From Amphritea sp. 1_MG-2023 (lineage in GTDB: Bacteria > Pseudomonadota > Gammaproteobacteria > Pseudomonadales > Balneatricaceae): a stretch of DNA of 64,000 nt. The notes beneath the pieces were generated by a model. The model did not search any database, was not told where the DNA came from, and saw only the letters and a list, made by a program, of their open reading frames with translations. Numbering within the stretch: the stretch's first letter is position 1; every line of letters begins with the position of its first letter. Below, one piece after another: positions 1 to 8,548 of this stretch. A program made the translations under genes and the position numbers. The stretch covers positions 186,001 to 250,000 of the forward strand of contig NZ_JAUOQE010000001.1 of the NCBI RefSeq assembly GCF_030547545.1, in the 5' to 3' direction.

Positions 1-210
1 TTGTTATGGCTTTATTGGCCGCTGAAGTTACACTGGTGCTGCTGTCGTTGACGTTCACGCTGGTGTCGTAAAACTGAGAGACGAAACCAGTAGCACAGTT
101 TAAACTGCTGTGAATAAGTTGAATCCTGCTTATATTTACAATTTCAGTTTATGGCCGGGTGAGAAACCGATAAAGCGACTTTTTATTAAGAGAATTGAAT
201 ACCTGACGTT

Positions 211-1191
211 ATGGTTAAACATGTAGAGCCCGACCAGATTTTAGTGAAGATGCCCTCCTTGCGAGCAGTAAGGTCGTTTGTTGCCGCCGCTAAATATCAA
301 AACTTTACCCGTGCCGCAGAAGCGTTGTGCGTAACTCAGGCGGCAATCAGTCGTCAAATAAGAGAGTTGGAAGCTTCTTTAGGGGTTAGTTTATTTAAGC
401 GGGCAGGTCGAGCCGTTGAGCTGACAGAAGCGGGCACTATTTTGTATGATGCGGCTTACCTATCGTTTGTGAACATTGCTCAGGCAGCACAGCGGATTAA
501 AAACAGCGATAAACGTAAACAGGAGCTTATTATCTGTTGTTCGCCGGCCTTTTCTGCATTTTGGTTATCGAGTCGACTACCGGGTTTTTTTGCAGATCAC
601 CCGAAAATCGATGTGAATATCGTCACTACCAATAATTTTTTACAGATGGAGCCGGGTGTTCATCCAGATATCTTTATTAATAAGGTGAGTGATCCCCGTG
701 AAGGTTATCATTCCATCCCCCTGTTTTATGACCTGATCTATCCGGTTTGTTCACCCCTGTTTCTGAAACAGAATCCGGATATCGTTACACTCGATGGTTT
801 ATTAAACACCACTTTACTTAACCTAAGTCCCTATGGCCGTTCGCAGATTGCCGAACATGTTGATTGGGAAGTGTGGTTGGCCAGTCAGGGCGTCTCGATG
901 GATGTGAATAATTCGGATGGTCGTCGGCATGTTTTTAATGCGAACGATTATAATATGCTAATTCAGATGGTGCTCAATCATCAGGGGGTCAGTCTCGGCT
1001 GGAATCAGTTAGTGAAGCCCATGATCGAGCAGGGTTGGCTGGTGCGGGTCGGTGAGTTTGAAACCGATTATCGAGAAAAGCTGCATTATTTAACTTACTC
1101 TGAAAGCAAGCGAGATAATCCCGCGTTTCGTTCTTTCAGGGATTGGTTTTTGGATGTGATACAGGCGGAAGAAACATGGGTGGGGAAGTAA
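211..1191 (+). CDS. LysR-family transcriptional regulator (GcvA-like)
   Basis: DNA-binding regulator of 326 residues, normal LysR length. The N-terminal winged helix-turn-helix runs from about residue 15 to 75 (SLRAVRSFVAAAKYQNFTRA, then a TQAAISRQIRELE recognition helix), followed by a periplasmic-binding-like effector domain to about residue 310. The N-terminal wording resembles the GcvA/choline-sulfate regulator subgroup. The first ATG gives 13 extra residues before the usual LysR start, so the ATG at 250 (MPSLRAV) is an equally good or better start. It is convergent with the GMC dehydrogenase operon; the target genes are not evident. Family call is sure, ligand unknown. Confidence 0.9.
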   Translation: MVKHVEPDQILVKMPSLRAVRSFVAAAKYQNFTRAAEALCVTQAAISRQIRELEASLGVSLFKRAGRAVELTEAGTILYDAAYLSFVNIAQAAQRIKNSDKRKQELIICCSPAFSAFWLSSRLPGFFADHPKIDVNIVTTNNFLQMEPGVHPDIFINKVSDPREGYHSIPLFYDLIYPVCSPLFLKQNPDIVTLDGLLNTTLLNLSPYGRSQIAEHVDWEVWLASQGVSMDVNNSDGRRHVFNANDYNMLIQMVLNHQGVSLGWNQLVKPMIEQGWLVRVGEFETDYREKLHYLTYSESKRDNPAFRSFRDWFLDVIQAEETWVGK

Positions 1192-1237
1192 CGTCGCTGA
1201 GTTAACGCTCAAACATTACTTTTCTATCATCTTTGAT

Positions 1238-1260
1238 AAAAAGCCCTCCGAAACGGAGGG
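1238..1260 (-). terminator. Intrinsic terminator of the GMC dehydrogenase operon
   Basis: A 7-bp GC stem CCCTCCG/CGGAGGG with an AAA loop is followed on the minus strand by a run of Ts. It lies about 90 bp beyond the stop of the minus-strand GMC oxidoreductase, so it most likely ends that operon rather than the LysR gene. Confidence 0.75.
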
Positions 1261-1347
1261 AAGTCACTTAGGTTAGATCACTGACTAACCGTCTCACAGT
1301 AAGCACTGCGCCGAATGGCGATTAGTCAGGATCGAGTGAAGAACGCT

Positions 1348-2919
1348 TTAGATATTCATGGCCGCCATCTCACGGGCAATGTATTCAGATTGTCGAATGG
1401 CTAAGGCAACAATGGTGAGTGTTGGATTTTCAGTCGCTCCGGTGGTGAATTGGCTGCCATCGGATATAAATAGATTATCGATATCATGGCTCTGACCCCA
1501 ACCATTAACGACCCCATCCTTGGCGTTAAGGCTCATTCTGTTGGTACCAAGGTTATGGGTGCTAGGATAGGGCGGCACTCGAATGGTATTCAGTGCGCCA
1601 ATCGATTCATATACCGCCGCCCCTTGCTTGTAAGCATGTTCTCGCATGGCAATGTCATTGGGATGATCGGTGACATGAACATTAGCAACCGGTAGACCAT
1701 AGTGGTCTTTGACCTCATGGTTTAGGGTAATTCGGTTGGTTTCTTGTGGCATATCTTCACCAACGAGCCACATACCCGCCATATTTTCATAGTTGTCTAA
1801 TTCGCCGGTAAACTCCTTGCCCCAACTGCCTGGGTTGAGGAAGGCGGCTAAAAAGGGTAGGCCGAGCGATATGGTTTCCATTTCATAGCCCCCAACAAAA
1901 CCCCGTTTGGGATTATGGTCGGATTCATCCTGAATAATACCCGCCATCGTGGTGCCGCGATGCATATTAACGGGCTTTTCAAATACACCATAGACGGAGC
2001 CTGTCACATGGCGCATGTAGTTTCTGCCCACTTGGCCCGAGCTGTTAGCCAGCCCATCTGGAAATAGTGTGCTGGCGGAATTCAGTAATAACCGTGGACT
2101 TTCAATTGAGTTACCGGCAACGCAGACTATACGGGCTTTCTGCTGTTGTTGTTGACCGTTGGCATCCATGTAGACAACGCCATCGACTTTGCCCGCTTGG
2201 TTATGGGTTATTTGTAGCACATGGGACTCTGCGCGCAGCTCGAAGTGTCCGGTAGCCTGAGCTTTAGGAATCTCAGTATAAAGTGTTGACCACTTAGCGC
2301 CCATTCGACAACCTTGGAAACAAAACCCTAGTTGACGACATGATCCACGACCATCTCGGGGTTGTGAATTGATCGCCATACGCCCGGTATGAACTTCCTT
2401 ATAGCCGAGCTGTTTTGCGCCAGCCTCCATCACCTTATAGTTATTATTGCCGGGTAATGCGGGGATGCCGTTAGTTTGTGTCACCCCCATTTTATCTTCG
2501 GCCTTATCATAATAGGGCGCTAGATCTTGAAGCGTAATCGGCCAATCTAATAGGTTGGCGCCCTCAACATGGCCGTAGGTGCTAAGGCCTTTGAATTCGT
2601 GTTCTTGAAATCTTAAGCTGGCGCCTGCCCAGTGCAGGGTTGAGCCGCCGACGGTTTTACAGATCCAGGCGGGTAGGTTCGGGAAGTCTTTAGCGACTCG
2701 CCATTCGCCGGACGCGGTACGCTTGTCCAGCCAGGCCTCTTTGGAGAACATTTCCCATTCTTTGTTAACGAAATCGGTTCTAAAATCGAGGTGCTTGCCT
2801 GCCTCTAAGCAGACCACATTAATGCCTTTCTGTGCTAATTCATTGCTGAGGGTGCCGCCCCCTGCGCCAGAACCGATGACAACCACGACACTGCTATCGT
2901 TCAGATCAAATTTTTTCAT
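1348..2919 (-). CDS. GMC-family FAD oxidoreductase, large subunit of a gluconate/sugar-alcohol dehydrogenase type enzyme
   Basis: Flavoprotein of 523 residues. An N-terminal FAD-binding Rossmann motif (VVVIGSGAGGGTLSNELAQK, about residues 12-31) and a C-terminal GMC block near residues 450-515 (STHNLGTNRMS, then ENPTLTIVALAIR) contain the family's catalytic His region and the C-terminal FAD contacts. It belongs to the gluconate 2-dehydrogenase / fructose dehydrogenase branch rather than to choline dehydrogenase BetA. It has no export signal of its own, but the gene 20 bp upstream encodes a Tat-signal small subunit, so the complex probably reaches the periplasm by hitch-hiking. No cytochrome c subunit is adjacent, so the electron acceptor is unknown. 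Substrate cannot be read from sequence. Confidence 0.88.
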   Translation of the reverse strand: MKKFDLNDSSVVVVIGSGAGGGTLSNELAQKGINVVCLEAGKHLDFRTDFVNKEWEMFSKEAWLDKRTASGEWRVAKDFPNLPAWICKTVGGSTLHWAGASLRFQEHEFKGLSTYGHVEGANLLDWPITLQDLAPYYDKAEDKMGVTQTNGIPALPGNNNYKVMEAGAKQLGYKEVHTGRMAINSQPRDGRGSCRQLGFCFQGCRMGAKWSTLYTEIPKAQATGHFELRAESHVLQITHNQAGKVDGVVYMDANGQQQQQKARIVCVAGNSIESPRLLLNSASTLFPDGLANSSGQVGRNYMRHVTGSVYGVFEKPVNMHRGTTMAGIIQDESDHNPKRGFVGGYEMETISLGLPFLAAFLNPGSWGKEFTGELDNYENMAGMWLVGEDMPQETNRITLNHEVKDHYGLPVANVHVTDHPNDIAMREHAYKQGAAVYESIGALNTIRVPPYPSTHNLGTNRMSLNAKDGVVNGWGQSHDIDNLFISDGSQFTTGATENPTLTIVALAIRQSEYIAREMAAMNI

Positions 2920-2939
2920 TGTTATTATCCTTAATCTTA

Positions 2940-3470
2940 TTAGTGGTTAGGCAGCCAATCGATATCGTTGAAGCCACGTTCTAAATAACCACCGTAGGGG
3001 AAAGAGGGGCCTTCATAGCCAAACAGGCTCCAGATCTTGTCATTGTTATACAGTGCCACCACGACGTGACTACGTACCTGATTGAAGAAAGGGCTGCCTT
3101 CAATTTTCTTAACCACGACAAGCTGCTGCTCAGCCGATAAGGCTAAGAAGTTATTTTGGCTGTGTGCATTGAGAGTCTGAACACCCTCGGTCAATAGTGT
3201 CAGTAAGGCGGGATCGTTTTTGGCGTTAGCATCTAATCCTTCGACACAGGCATCGTAGTAAACATTCGTCAGTTGGTTGTGAGGATAGAGAACACGACAG
3301 AGAGCCGAAAGGCTCTTGCCTGTTTTATGATCAAGTGTGGTTAGCGTCATTGCCCATGCACTGGGGCTAATGCTGATGCCTGATAGGGCTATAGCAACGG
3401 CACCGGCTGCGGTCATGGTGCCTTTTTTTAAGAAGCTTCTACGGCTCAAGTTTTGCTTTGTCATACTCAA
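2940..3470 (-). CDS. Tat-exported small subunit (gluconate 2-dehydrogenase subunit 3-like)
   Basis: 176 residues with a textbook twin-arginine signal (SRRSFLKKG, then a hydrophobic stretch AAGAVAIALSGI, cleavage probably after AWA at about residue 40). The mature part is a small helical domain (SALCRVLYPHNQL, LYNNDKIWSLFGYEGPSFPY) typical of gluconate 2-dehydrogenase subunit 3 proteins that chaperone or export the FAD subunit. It precedes the GMC gene by 20 bp in one operon, and a GGAG ribosome site precedes the ATG. The pairing supports a two-subunit periplasmic dehydrogenase. Confidence 0.85.
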   Translation of the reverse strand: MSMTKQNLSRRSFLKKGTMTAAGAVAIALSGISISPSAWAMTLTTLDHKTGKSLSALCRVLYPHNQLTNVYYDACVEGLDANAKNDPALLTLLTEGVQTLNAHSQNNFLALSAEQQLVVVKKIEGSPFFNQVRSHVVVALYNNDKIWSLFGYEGPSFPYGGYLERGFNDIDWLPNH

Positions 3471-3515
3471 CTCCGGAATTTTATTGTTGTGGTTTCGGAA
3501 TGCTGTAGCAGAGGG

Positions 3516-3911
3516 TTATTGATAGCGACCATGTTTTTCTAAAAACTCGATTTTGTAACCATCAGGGTCGGTGACAAAAAAGAAACGCGCAAATAATTGA
3601 TTATCACGGTGAAACTCTTTCACCTCGGCGGGTTGATAGCCTAATTCGGTGAGTTGCTGTTGCGAGGCGACGGCATCGTCAACACAGACAGCGAGGTGAC
3701 CATAACCGGAGCCGTGAGTATAGGGCTCGGTTTGGTTGTGATTATGGGTGAGCTCTATTTCGAAATCGTTTTCGTCGTTACGCAGATAGACCAGTGTGAA
3801 ATCGTCAAAGTCGAGACGTTCTGCGATATTCAGGTCTAGCGCCTGTTGGTAAAAAGAGAGTGACTGATCTAAATCAAACACTCGGATCATGGAATGGATA
3901 GCTTTGGCCAT
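3516..3911 (-). CDS. VOC-family protein, lactoylglutathione lyase-like (glyoxalase I)
   Basis: 131 residues, the usual glyoxalase I length. The beta-alpha-beta-beta-beta modules are visible: HSMIRVFDLDQSLSFYQQ at the N-terminus with the metal-ligand His, ELTHNHNQTEPYTHGSGYGHLAV in the middle and FFVTDPDGYKIEFLEK with a C-terminal Glu ligand. These fit a metal-dependent methylglyoxal-glutathione lyase. It lies 45 bp upstream of the Tat-signal subunit on the same strand and may be co-transcribed, perhaps to handle reactive aldehyde by-products. Other VOC functions cannot be excluded. Confidence 0.8.
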   Translation of the reverse strand: MAKAIHSMIRVFDLDQSLSFYQQALDLNIAERLDFDDFTLVYLRNDENDFEIELTHNHNQTEPYTHGSGYGHLAVCVDDAVASQQQLTELGYQPAEVKEFHRDNQLFARFFFVTDPDGYKIEFLEKHGRYQ

Positions 3912-4013
3912 TTCTGAATTAACCTCATCTGATTGATGTCGTAAAGGTTAATTCTTTCTCTGCCGGTTAGGTGGTACTGGAGTACCACACACATAGTCTT
4001 TGCTGTAAGTAAG

Positions 4014-4319
4014 TTAGCTAGCCACTGAGAGTTGTTCGCGCACGGTACTCATTACCTCGTTCGGTTTTTCGAGATAGAGTGCGCAGGCACAACGTAGTAA
4101 GGAGGCGAAGTTGGGCACATCGCCGTTTATATCCAGTGCTTCATCATAAATTTTAGAGAGAAACTGTGGGGTGCTGACTTCCTGCTCTGCCGCGACGCCA
4201 TCGAGAATACTCCAAAATTTGGCTTCCAACTTAACACTCGTCGAGTGGCCAGCTAAGCGCAGCGAGCGGGTGACAAATTTATAATTCTCAGGATTCTGAC
4301 CAGCAAAAATATGGCACAT
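4014..4319 (-). CDS. Ribbon-helix-helix domain protein
   Basis: Small protein of 101 residues when started at the ATG at 4319 (MCHIFAGQNPENYKF), which has an AGAGAG-like ribosome site just upstream; a longer reading frame to 4412 exists but has no good start signal. The segment TRSLRLAGHSTSVKLEAKFWSILDGVA followed by TPQFLSKIYDEAL fits the C-terminal-type ribbon-helix-helix domain (RHH_4 family) often annotated only as an RHH domain protein. The stretch FASLLRCACALYL completes the domain. It may be a DNA-binding regulator of the downstream glyoxalase/GMC genes; that is inference from position. Confidence 0.75.
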   Translation of the reverse strand: MCHIFAGQNPENYKFVTRSLRLAGHSTSVKLEAKFWSILDGVAAEQEVSTPQFLSKIYDEALDINGDVPNFASLLRCACALYLEKPNEVMSTVREQLSVAS

Positions 4320-4605
4320 GGTGAGCTCTCTTTTTATTTTTTGGCGATTAACAGACCCACAGTATAAGGCATTGGTTGACCGAGTTTCCAGCCAGGCTTT
4401 GTTTTGCCGCACCGCTGTTTGGCTTGCTGACGGACTATGTGGAGGTGTAGATGTTGGTTTTTTTCATAACCTGAGGTTATGTTTTTAACGAATAAAAGGT
4501 TGATTGTGGAGGTGTTGGCCCTGTCATTACAATTTTAGTCAGTTCGGATAGCCCACTCAGGAAGAAGAATCCGGTCATATAACAATGATAATGAAGGTAA
4601 ATAAA

Positions 4606-5511
4606 ATGTATTTTGAAGGGATCTATACCCCCGTTGTTACGCCGTTTAAAGCCGATTATACGGTTGATTATGATGCTTATGCGATGCATGTACAGTATCT
4701 GCTTGATTCAGGTGTTCAGGGCTTAATGATTGGTGGCACCACGGGTGAATACTATGTTGAGAGCCATGCCGAAAGGGTCGAGTTGCTGAAAATAGCGCGT
4801 CAAATCTGCGGCGATAAACTACAAATTATTTTTGGTACCGGCTCTCTTAATCCTCTTGAATCGATCAAATTAGCCGAAGACGGCGCTAAATATCAGGCCG
4901 ATGTCATTCTTATCTCTACGCCGCCTTACTCTTTGCCAACGCAGAAAGAACTGGCTGAACATGCGTTGACGATTGACCGAGCCGCTAACCTACCGGCGAT
5001 GCTTTATAACTACCCAGATCGCATGGGTGTGAATATGGAAGCTGAATTTTTCGATCGTATCGCCGACTGCAGCAATATTTGTAGCATTAAAGAGAGTTCA
5101 GGCGACATCAACCGCCTGCATATGCTGATCAATGACTATCCAAACATTCAGGTTGCCTGTGGTATGGATGATCAGGCGCTGGAGTTTTTTGCTTGGGGCG
5201 CTAAGAGCTGGGTGTGTGCTGGATCTAACTTCCTGCCGCAGGAGCATAAGGCTCTCTATCAAGCCTGTGTTGTCGATAATGACTTTGCCAAAGGTCGTCG
5301 CATTATGGCTGAGATGATGCCGTTGATGCATGTGTTGGAACAGGGTGGCAAGTTTATCCAGAGCGTTAAGCACGGGGTCACACTGGATGGTCGTGTTGGC
5401 GGGGAAGTGCGTAAGCCGCTGCTGGGGTTAGATGATGCAGAGAAAGAAGCGATGGCTCAGGTTGTCGCTCAGCTAAAAGAGAATATTGCCAACATTGTTG
5501 CGGAGGGTTAA
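4606..5511 (+). CDS. DapA/NanA-family Schiff-base lyase (dihydrodipicolinate synthase-like)
   Basis: Class I aldolase-type TIM-barrel enzyme of 301 residues from the ATG at 4606 (GAAGG ribosome site 5 to 9 bases upstream); an earlier ATG at 4585 is less likely. It carries the pyruvate-binding GGTTGE motif (residues 43-48), the catalytic Tyr in YNYPDRMG (Y134) and the Schiff-base Lys in CSIKESSGD (K162). Members next to catabolic aldehyde dehydrogenases are usually not lysine-pathway DapA but deaminases or aldolases of degradation, for example the pyrroline-4-hydroxy-2-carboxylate deaminase of hydroxyproline catabolism. First gene of a four-gene operon with an aldehyde dehydrogenase, a FAD amine oxidoreductase and a GbcB paralogue. 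Exact substrate unknown. Confidence 0.85.
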   Translation: MYFEGIYTPVVTPFKADYTVDYDAYAMHVQYLLDSGVQGLMIGGTTGEYYVESHAERVELLKIARQICGDKLQIIFGTGSLNPLESIKLAEDGAKYQADVILISTPPYSLPTQKELAEHALTIDRAANLPAMLYNYPDRMGVNMEAEFFDRIADCSNICSIKESSGDINRLHMLINDYPNIQVACGMDDQALEFFAWGAKSWVCAGSNFLPQEHKALYQACVVDNDFAKGRRIMAEMMPLMHVLEQGGKFIQSVKHGVTLDGRVGGEVRKPLLGLDDAEKEAMAQVVAQLKENIANIVAEG

Positions 5512-5514
5512 GCG

Positions 5515-7014
5515 ATGGCTGATTTACTGACACATGACGAGTATAAAACGATTGCGGCTCAGCTGACGCCGCCGTCTATGAGTTTTATCAATGGTAGCTT
5601 ACGGCCCGCCAGCGATGGTGGCACTATCGCTGTGACCAATCCAGCGACCGGCGAGCGGATTACCGAGATTGCCGCCTGCACCACAGAGGATGTTGATTAT
5701 GCGGTCGCGAGTGCGCGTGCAGCGTTTGAAAGTGGCTGTTGGAGCAAGATGCACCCGTCTGAACGTAAAGGCATCTTGATTAAGCTAACCCAGTTGATCG
5801 AACAACACGGTGATGAATTGGCGGTGTTGGAATCGATCGATTCGGGTAAGCCGATCTCTGATTGCGTCACCATCGATATACCTGAAGTGGTGCATACCCT
5901 TAGCTGGCATGCAGAATTGATCGATAAAATTTATGATCAGACGGCCCCTGTTGGCTCGGGTGCGATGGCGATGGTGGTGCGTGAGCCGGTCGGTGTGGTC
6001 GGTGCGGTGTTGCCGTGGAACTTCCCCATTTTGATGTTGGCTTGGAAAATGGCCCCTTCACTGGCGGCGGGCTGTTCAGTGGTGCTGAAGCCTGCTGCGC
6101 AGACGTCATTGACGGCCATTCGAGTGGCTGAATTGGCCGCTGAAGCGGGCGTGCCTGCGGGTGTGTTCAATGTGGTGACAGGTTCCGGCCGTGTTGTGGG
6201 CGAGGCGATTGGCCGTCATATGGATATTGATATGGTGACCTTCACGGGCTCTACCGTCACTGGGCGCCGTTTCCTTAACTATTCTGCAGACTCTAATATC
6301 AAAGAAGTCGTGCTGGAATTGGGCGGTAAAAACCCCTGTGTTGTACTCGATGATGCGGAAGATCTTGATACCGTTGCCGAGCAAGTGGTTGCCGCAGCTT
6401 TCTGGAATATGGGTGAAAACTGCTCTGCGGGTTCTCGCTTAATAGTGCAGGAAGGGGTTAAAGAGGCACTGCTGGCAAAAATTGTAGAACATGCCAAAGC
6501 GTGGAAAACGGGTGATCCCCTCGATCCTAGCAATCAATTAGGTGCGCTGGTCGATAAAGGTCATTTCGATAAGGTTACAGAGTATTTCGACATCGCCAAA
6601 CAAGACGGGCACCGACTCATCATGGGTGGCGAGTCTGTTGATGGTTGTTATGTTCTGCCGACGATCTACGACGATGTTAAAAACAGTGATCGTTTAGCCA
6701 CAGAAGAGATATTCGGTCCTGTTCTTTCGGTGATCACCGTGAGTAGTTATGAAGAAGCGATCGCCGTTGCCAATGATACTGAATATGGTTTGGCCGCCTC
6801 TGTCTTTACGGCGAATGCGCGTAAGTCTATGCGGGCTGCTCAGGCGCTGCGGGCGGGTACGGTCACGGTTAACTGCTTTGGTGAAGGTGATATCACCACG
6901 CCATTCGGTGGCTATAAGCAATCGGGCTTTGGTGGCCGTGATAACTCCATTCATGCCCATGATCAATTTACTCAGTTGAAAACGATCTGGGTCGATCTCG
7001 GTGATGAAGCGTAG
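5515..7014 (+). CDS. NAD(P)-dependent aldehyde dehydrogenase (PuuC/BetB-like)
   Basis: 499 residues, full length for the ALDH superfamily. The catalytic Cys is C303 in NMGENCSAGSRL and the general base is E268 in VVLELGGKNP; the cofactor loop FTGST (about residues 243-247) and the C-terminal FGGYKQSGFGGRDNS signature are intact. The C-terminal AHDQFTQLKTIW resembles the gamma-glutamyl-aminobutyraldehyde dehydrogenase (PuuC) group. It starts 3 bp after the DapA-like stop with a GGAGG site inside the upstream gene, so the two are translationally close. With the DapA-like enzyme it could oxidise a semialdehyde such as 2-oxoglutarate semialdehyde; this is inference. Confidence 0.9.
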   Translation: MADLLTHDEYKTIAAQLTPPSMSFINGSLRPASDGGTIAVTNPATGERITEIAACTTEDVDYAVASARAAFESGCWSKMHPSERKGILIKLTQLIEQHGDELAVLESIDSGKPISDCVTIDIPEVVHTLSWHAELIDKIYDQTAPVGSGAMAMVVREPVGVVGAVLPWNFPILMLAWKMAPSLAAGCSVVLKPAAQTSLTAIRVAELAAEAGVPAGVFNVVTGSGRVVGEAIGRHMDIDMVTFTGSTVTGRRFLNYSADSNIKEVVLELGGKNPCVVLDDAEDLDTVAEQVVAAAFWNMGENCSAGSRLIVQEGVKEALLAKIVEHAKAWKTGDPLDPSNQLGALVDKGHFDKVTEYFDIAKQDGHRLIMGGESVDGCYVLPTIYDDVKNSDRLATEEIFGPVLSVITVSSYEEAIAVANDTEYGLAASVFTANARKSMRAAQALRAGTVTVNCFGEGDITTPFGGYKQSGFGGRDNSIHAHDQFTQLKTIWVDLGDEA

Positions 7015-7133
7015 ACCGTTGCGCTGACTGACAGCTAAAGCACTCGATATTCAGGTACAAAGCTCAGGGCGAACCGCTGTGAATGGGTTCGCTCAGGGGG
7101 CGCGTTTGCCTGATGATAGGGGCGGAAAAAGTT

Positions 7134-8480
7134 ATGAATAACACGATAAATGTAAAACGATTGCCGAAAGACCCAGGTCCCGCCGCGTGGAATCGTATTC
7201 TGCCATCATCCGCCGGTTATTCGACGCTGAAGGATGATATTCATGCGGATTGGGTGGTGATCGGAGGTGGATTTGCCGGGTTAGCCGCGGCTCGTCGCCT
7301 CAGTCAGTTAGTGGGTGATGAATCCATAGTGGTATTGGAAGCCAGCCGGATAGCCGATGGCCCCGCCGGTCGTAATAGTGGTTTTATGATTGACCTGCCC
7401 CATGATCTGAATTCAGATAGTTATGCCGGTACTCAGCATCAAGATCAACAACAGATTCGACTGAACCGTGCTGCGATTGAGTTTGCCCGTGAAACGGCAG
7501 AAGCCTACGGCATGGGGCGTCAGGTCTTTGATCCTTGTGGGAAAATGACCGCTGCAGGCACCACCAAAGGTATGGCGCATATCGAAAGTTATCGCGGCCA
7601 CTTGGATGCCCTCGGCGAAGCCTATGAACTGAAAAGCGCGGCCGATATGAAAGATTGGACCGGTAGCGATTTTTATCAACAGGGATTATTCACCCCAGGG
7701 GCGGTGATGATTCAGCCCGCCGCCTTTGTTCGTCAAGCGGCGAGAGGCATGAGCGAGCGAGTATCTATCTATGAGAATAGCCCGGTAACGTCGATGCAAC
7801 TTGGTGCGGAGCACCGTTTAATCACACCGAGTGGAAGTGTACGTGCCAAACGGGTGATTCTGGCGGTTAATGGGCATATTCAATCCTTTGGCTTTTTCCC
7901 TGGTCGGTTGTTGCATGTGTTTACCTATGCATCGATGACTCGGGCGCTGAGTCCGCAGGAAGTCACCCGTTTAGGGGGCGCGCAAGACTGGGGTATTTTA
8001 CCTGCAGACCCGATAGGCACCACGGTGCGGCGCAGTTCGGATTACCGTGGCAGTGGCAACCGGATCGTGATCCGCAACCATGCCACCTTGAATCAGTCGA
8101 TTGAAGTCGGCCCTAACAATATGAAGCGGGCAGCGGGCTTACAGGATCGCTCCTTTGCTAACCGTTTTCCTATGCTTGAAGGGGTGGAGATGGAGTATCG
8201 CTGGGGTGGACGGCTCTGTTTGTCATTGAACTCCATGCCCGCGTTTGGCGAGATTGAAGAGCGAGTCTGGTCGGCTTGCTGTCAGAACGGACTCGGGACT
8301 GTTAAAGGCACATTGTCAGGCATGATGGCAGCGGAAATGGCGGTATTAGGCCGTTCCGATCTGTTAACTGATTTTCTTGATCATCAACAGCCGAAACGCT
8401 TACCACCGGAGCCATTTTTATCGCTGGGGGCGAATGTCACCATGCGCTGGAAAGAGTGGATGGCGGGTATCGAACTCTGA
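7134..8480 (+). CDS. FAD-dependent amine/amino-acid oxidoreductase (DadA/OrdL-like)
   Basis: DAO-family flavoprotein of 448 residues from the ATG at 7134 (GCGGAAA upstream); the reading frame extends to 7083 but lacks a better start. FAD-binding VVIGGGFAGLAAARRL lies at about residue 40, and the second FAD contact near the C-terminus reads WSACCQNGLGTVKGT. The ordering RWGGRLCLSLNSMPAFGEI resembles gamma-glutamylputrescine oxidase and other OrdL-type amine oxidases. In this operon it could oxidise a secondary or N-methylated amino acid to the imine used by the DapA-like enzyme, but no substrate is proven. Confidence 0.82.
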   Translation: MNNTINVKRLPKDPGPAAWNRILPSSAGYSTLKDDIHADWVVIGGGFAGLAAARRLSQLVGDESIVVLEASRIADGPAGRNSGFMIDLPHDLNSDSYAGTQHQDQQQIRLNRAAIEFARETAEAYGMGRQVFDPCGKMTAAGTTKGMAHIESYRGHLDALGEAYELKSAADMKDWTGSDFYQQGLFTPGAVMIQPAAFVRQAARGMSERVSIYENSPVTSMQLGAEHRLITPSGSVRAKRVILAVNGHIQSFGFFPGRLLHVFTYASMTRALSPQEVTRLGGAQDWGILPADPIGTTVRRSSDYRGSGNRIVIRNHATLNQSIEVGPNNMKRAAGLQDRSFANRFPMLEGVEMEYRWGGRLCLSLNSMPAFGEIEERVWSACCQNGLGTVKGTLSGMMAAEMAVLGRSDLLTDFLDHQQPKRLPPEPFLSLGANVTMRWKEWMAGIEL

Positions 8481-8548
8481 GCGGACAACCCGAATAGCGT
8501 TGAAATAATAATGATAAACACCAGCCAATAACTGGATGGGAGAAACCG

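Noticed and set aside
3-71. Hydrophobic plus-strand reading frame entering from the left edge and ending with TAA
   Set aside because: Only 22 codons are visible, with no recognisable family; it could be the tail of an upstream membrane protein but cannot be supported.
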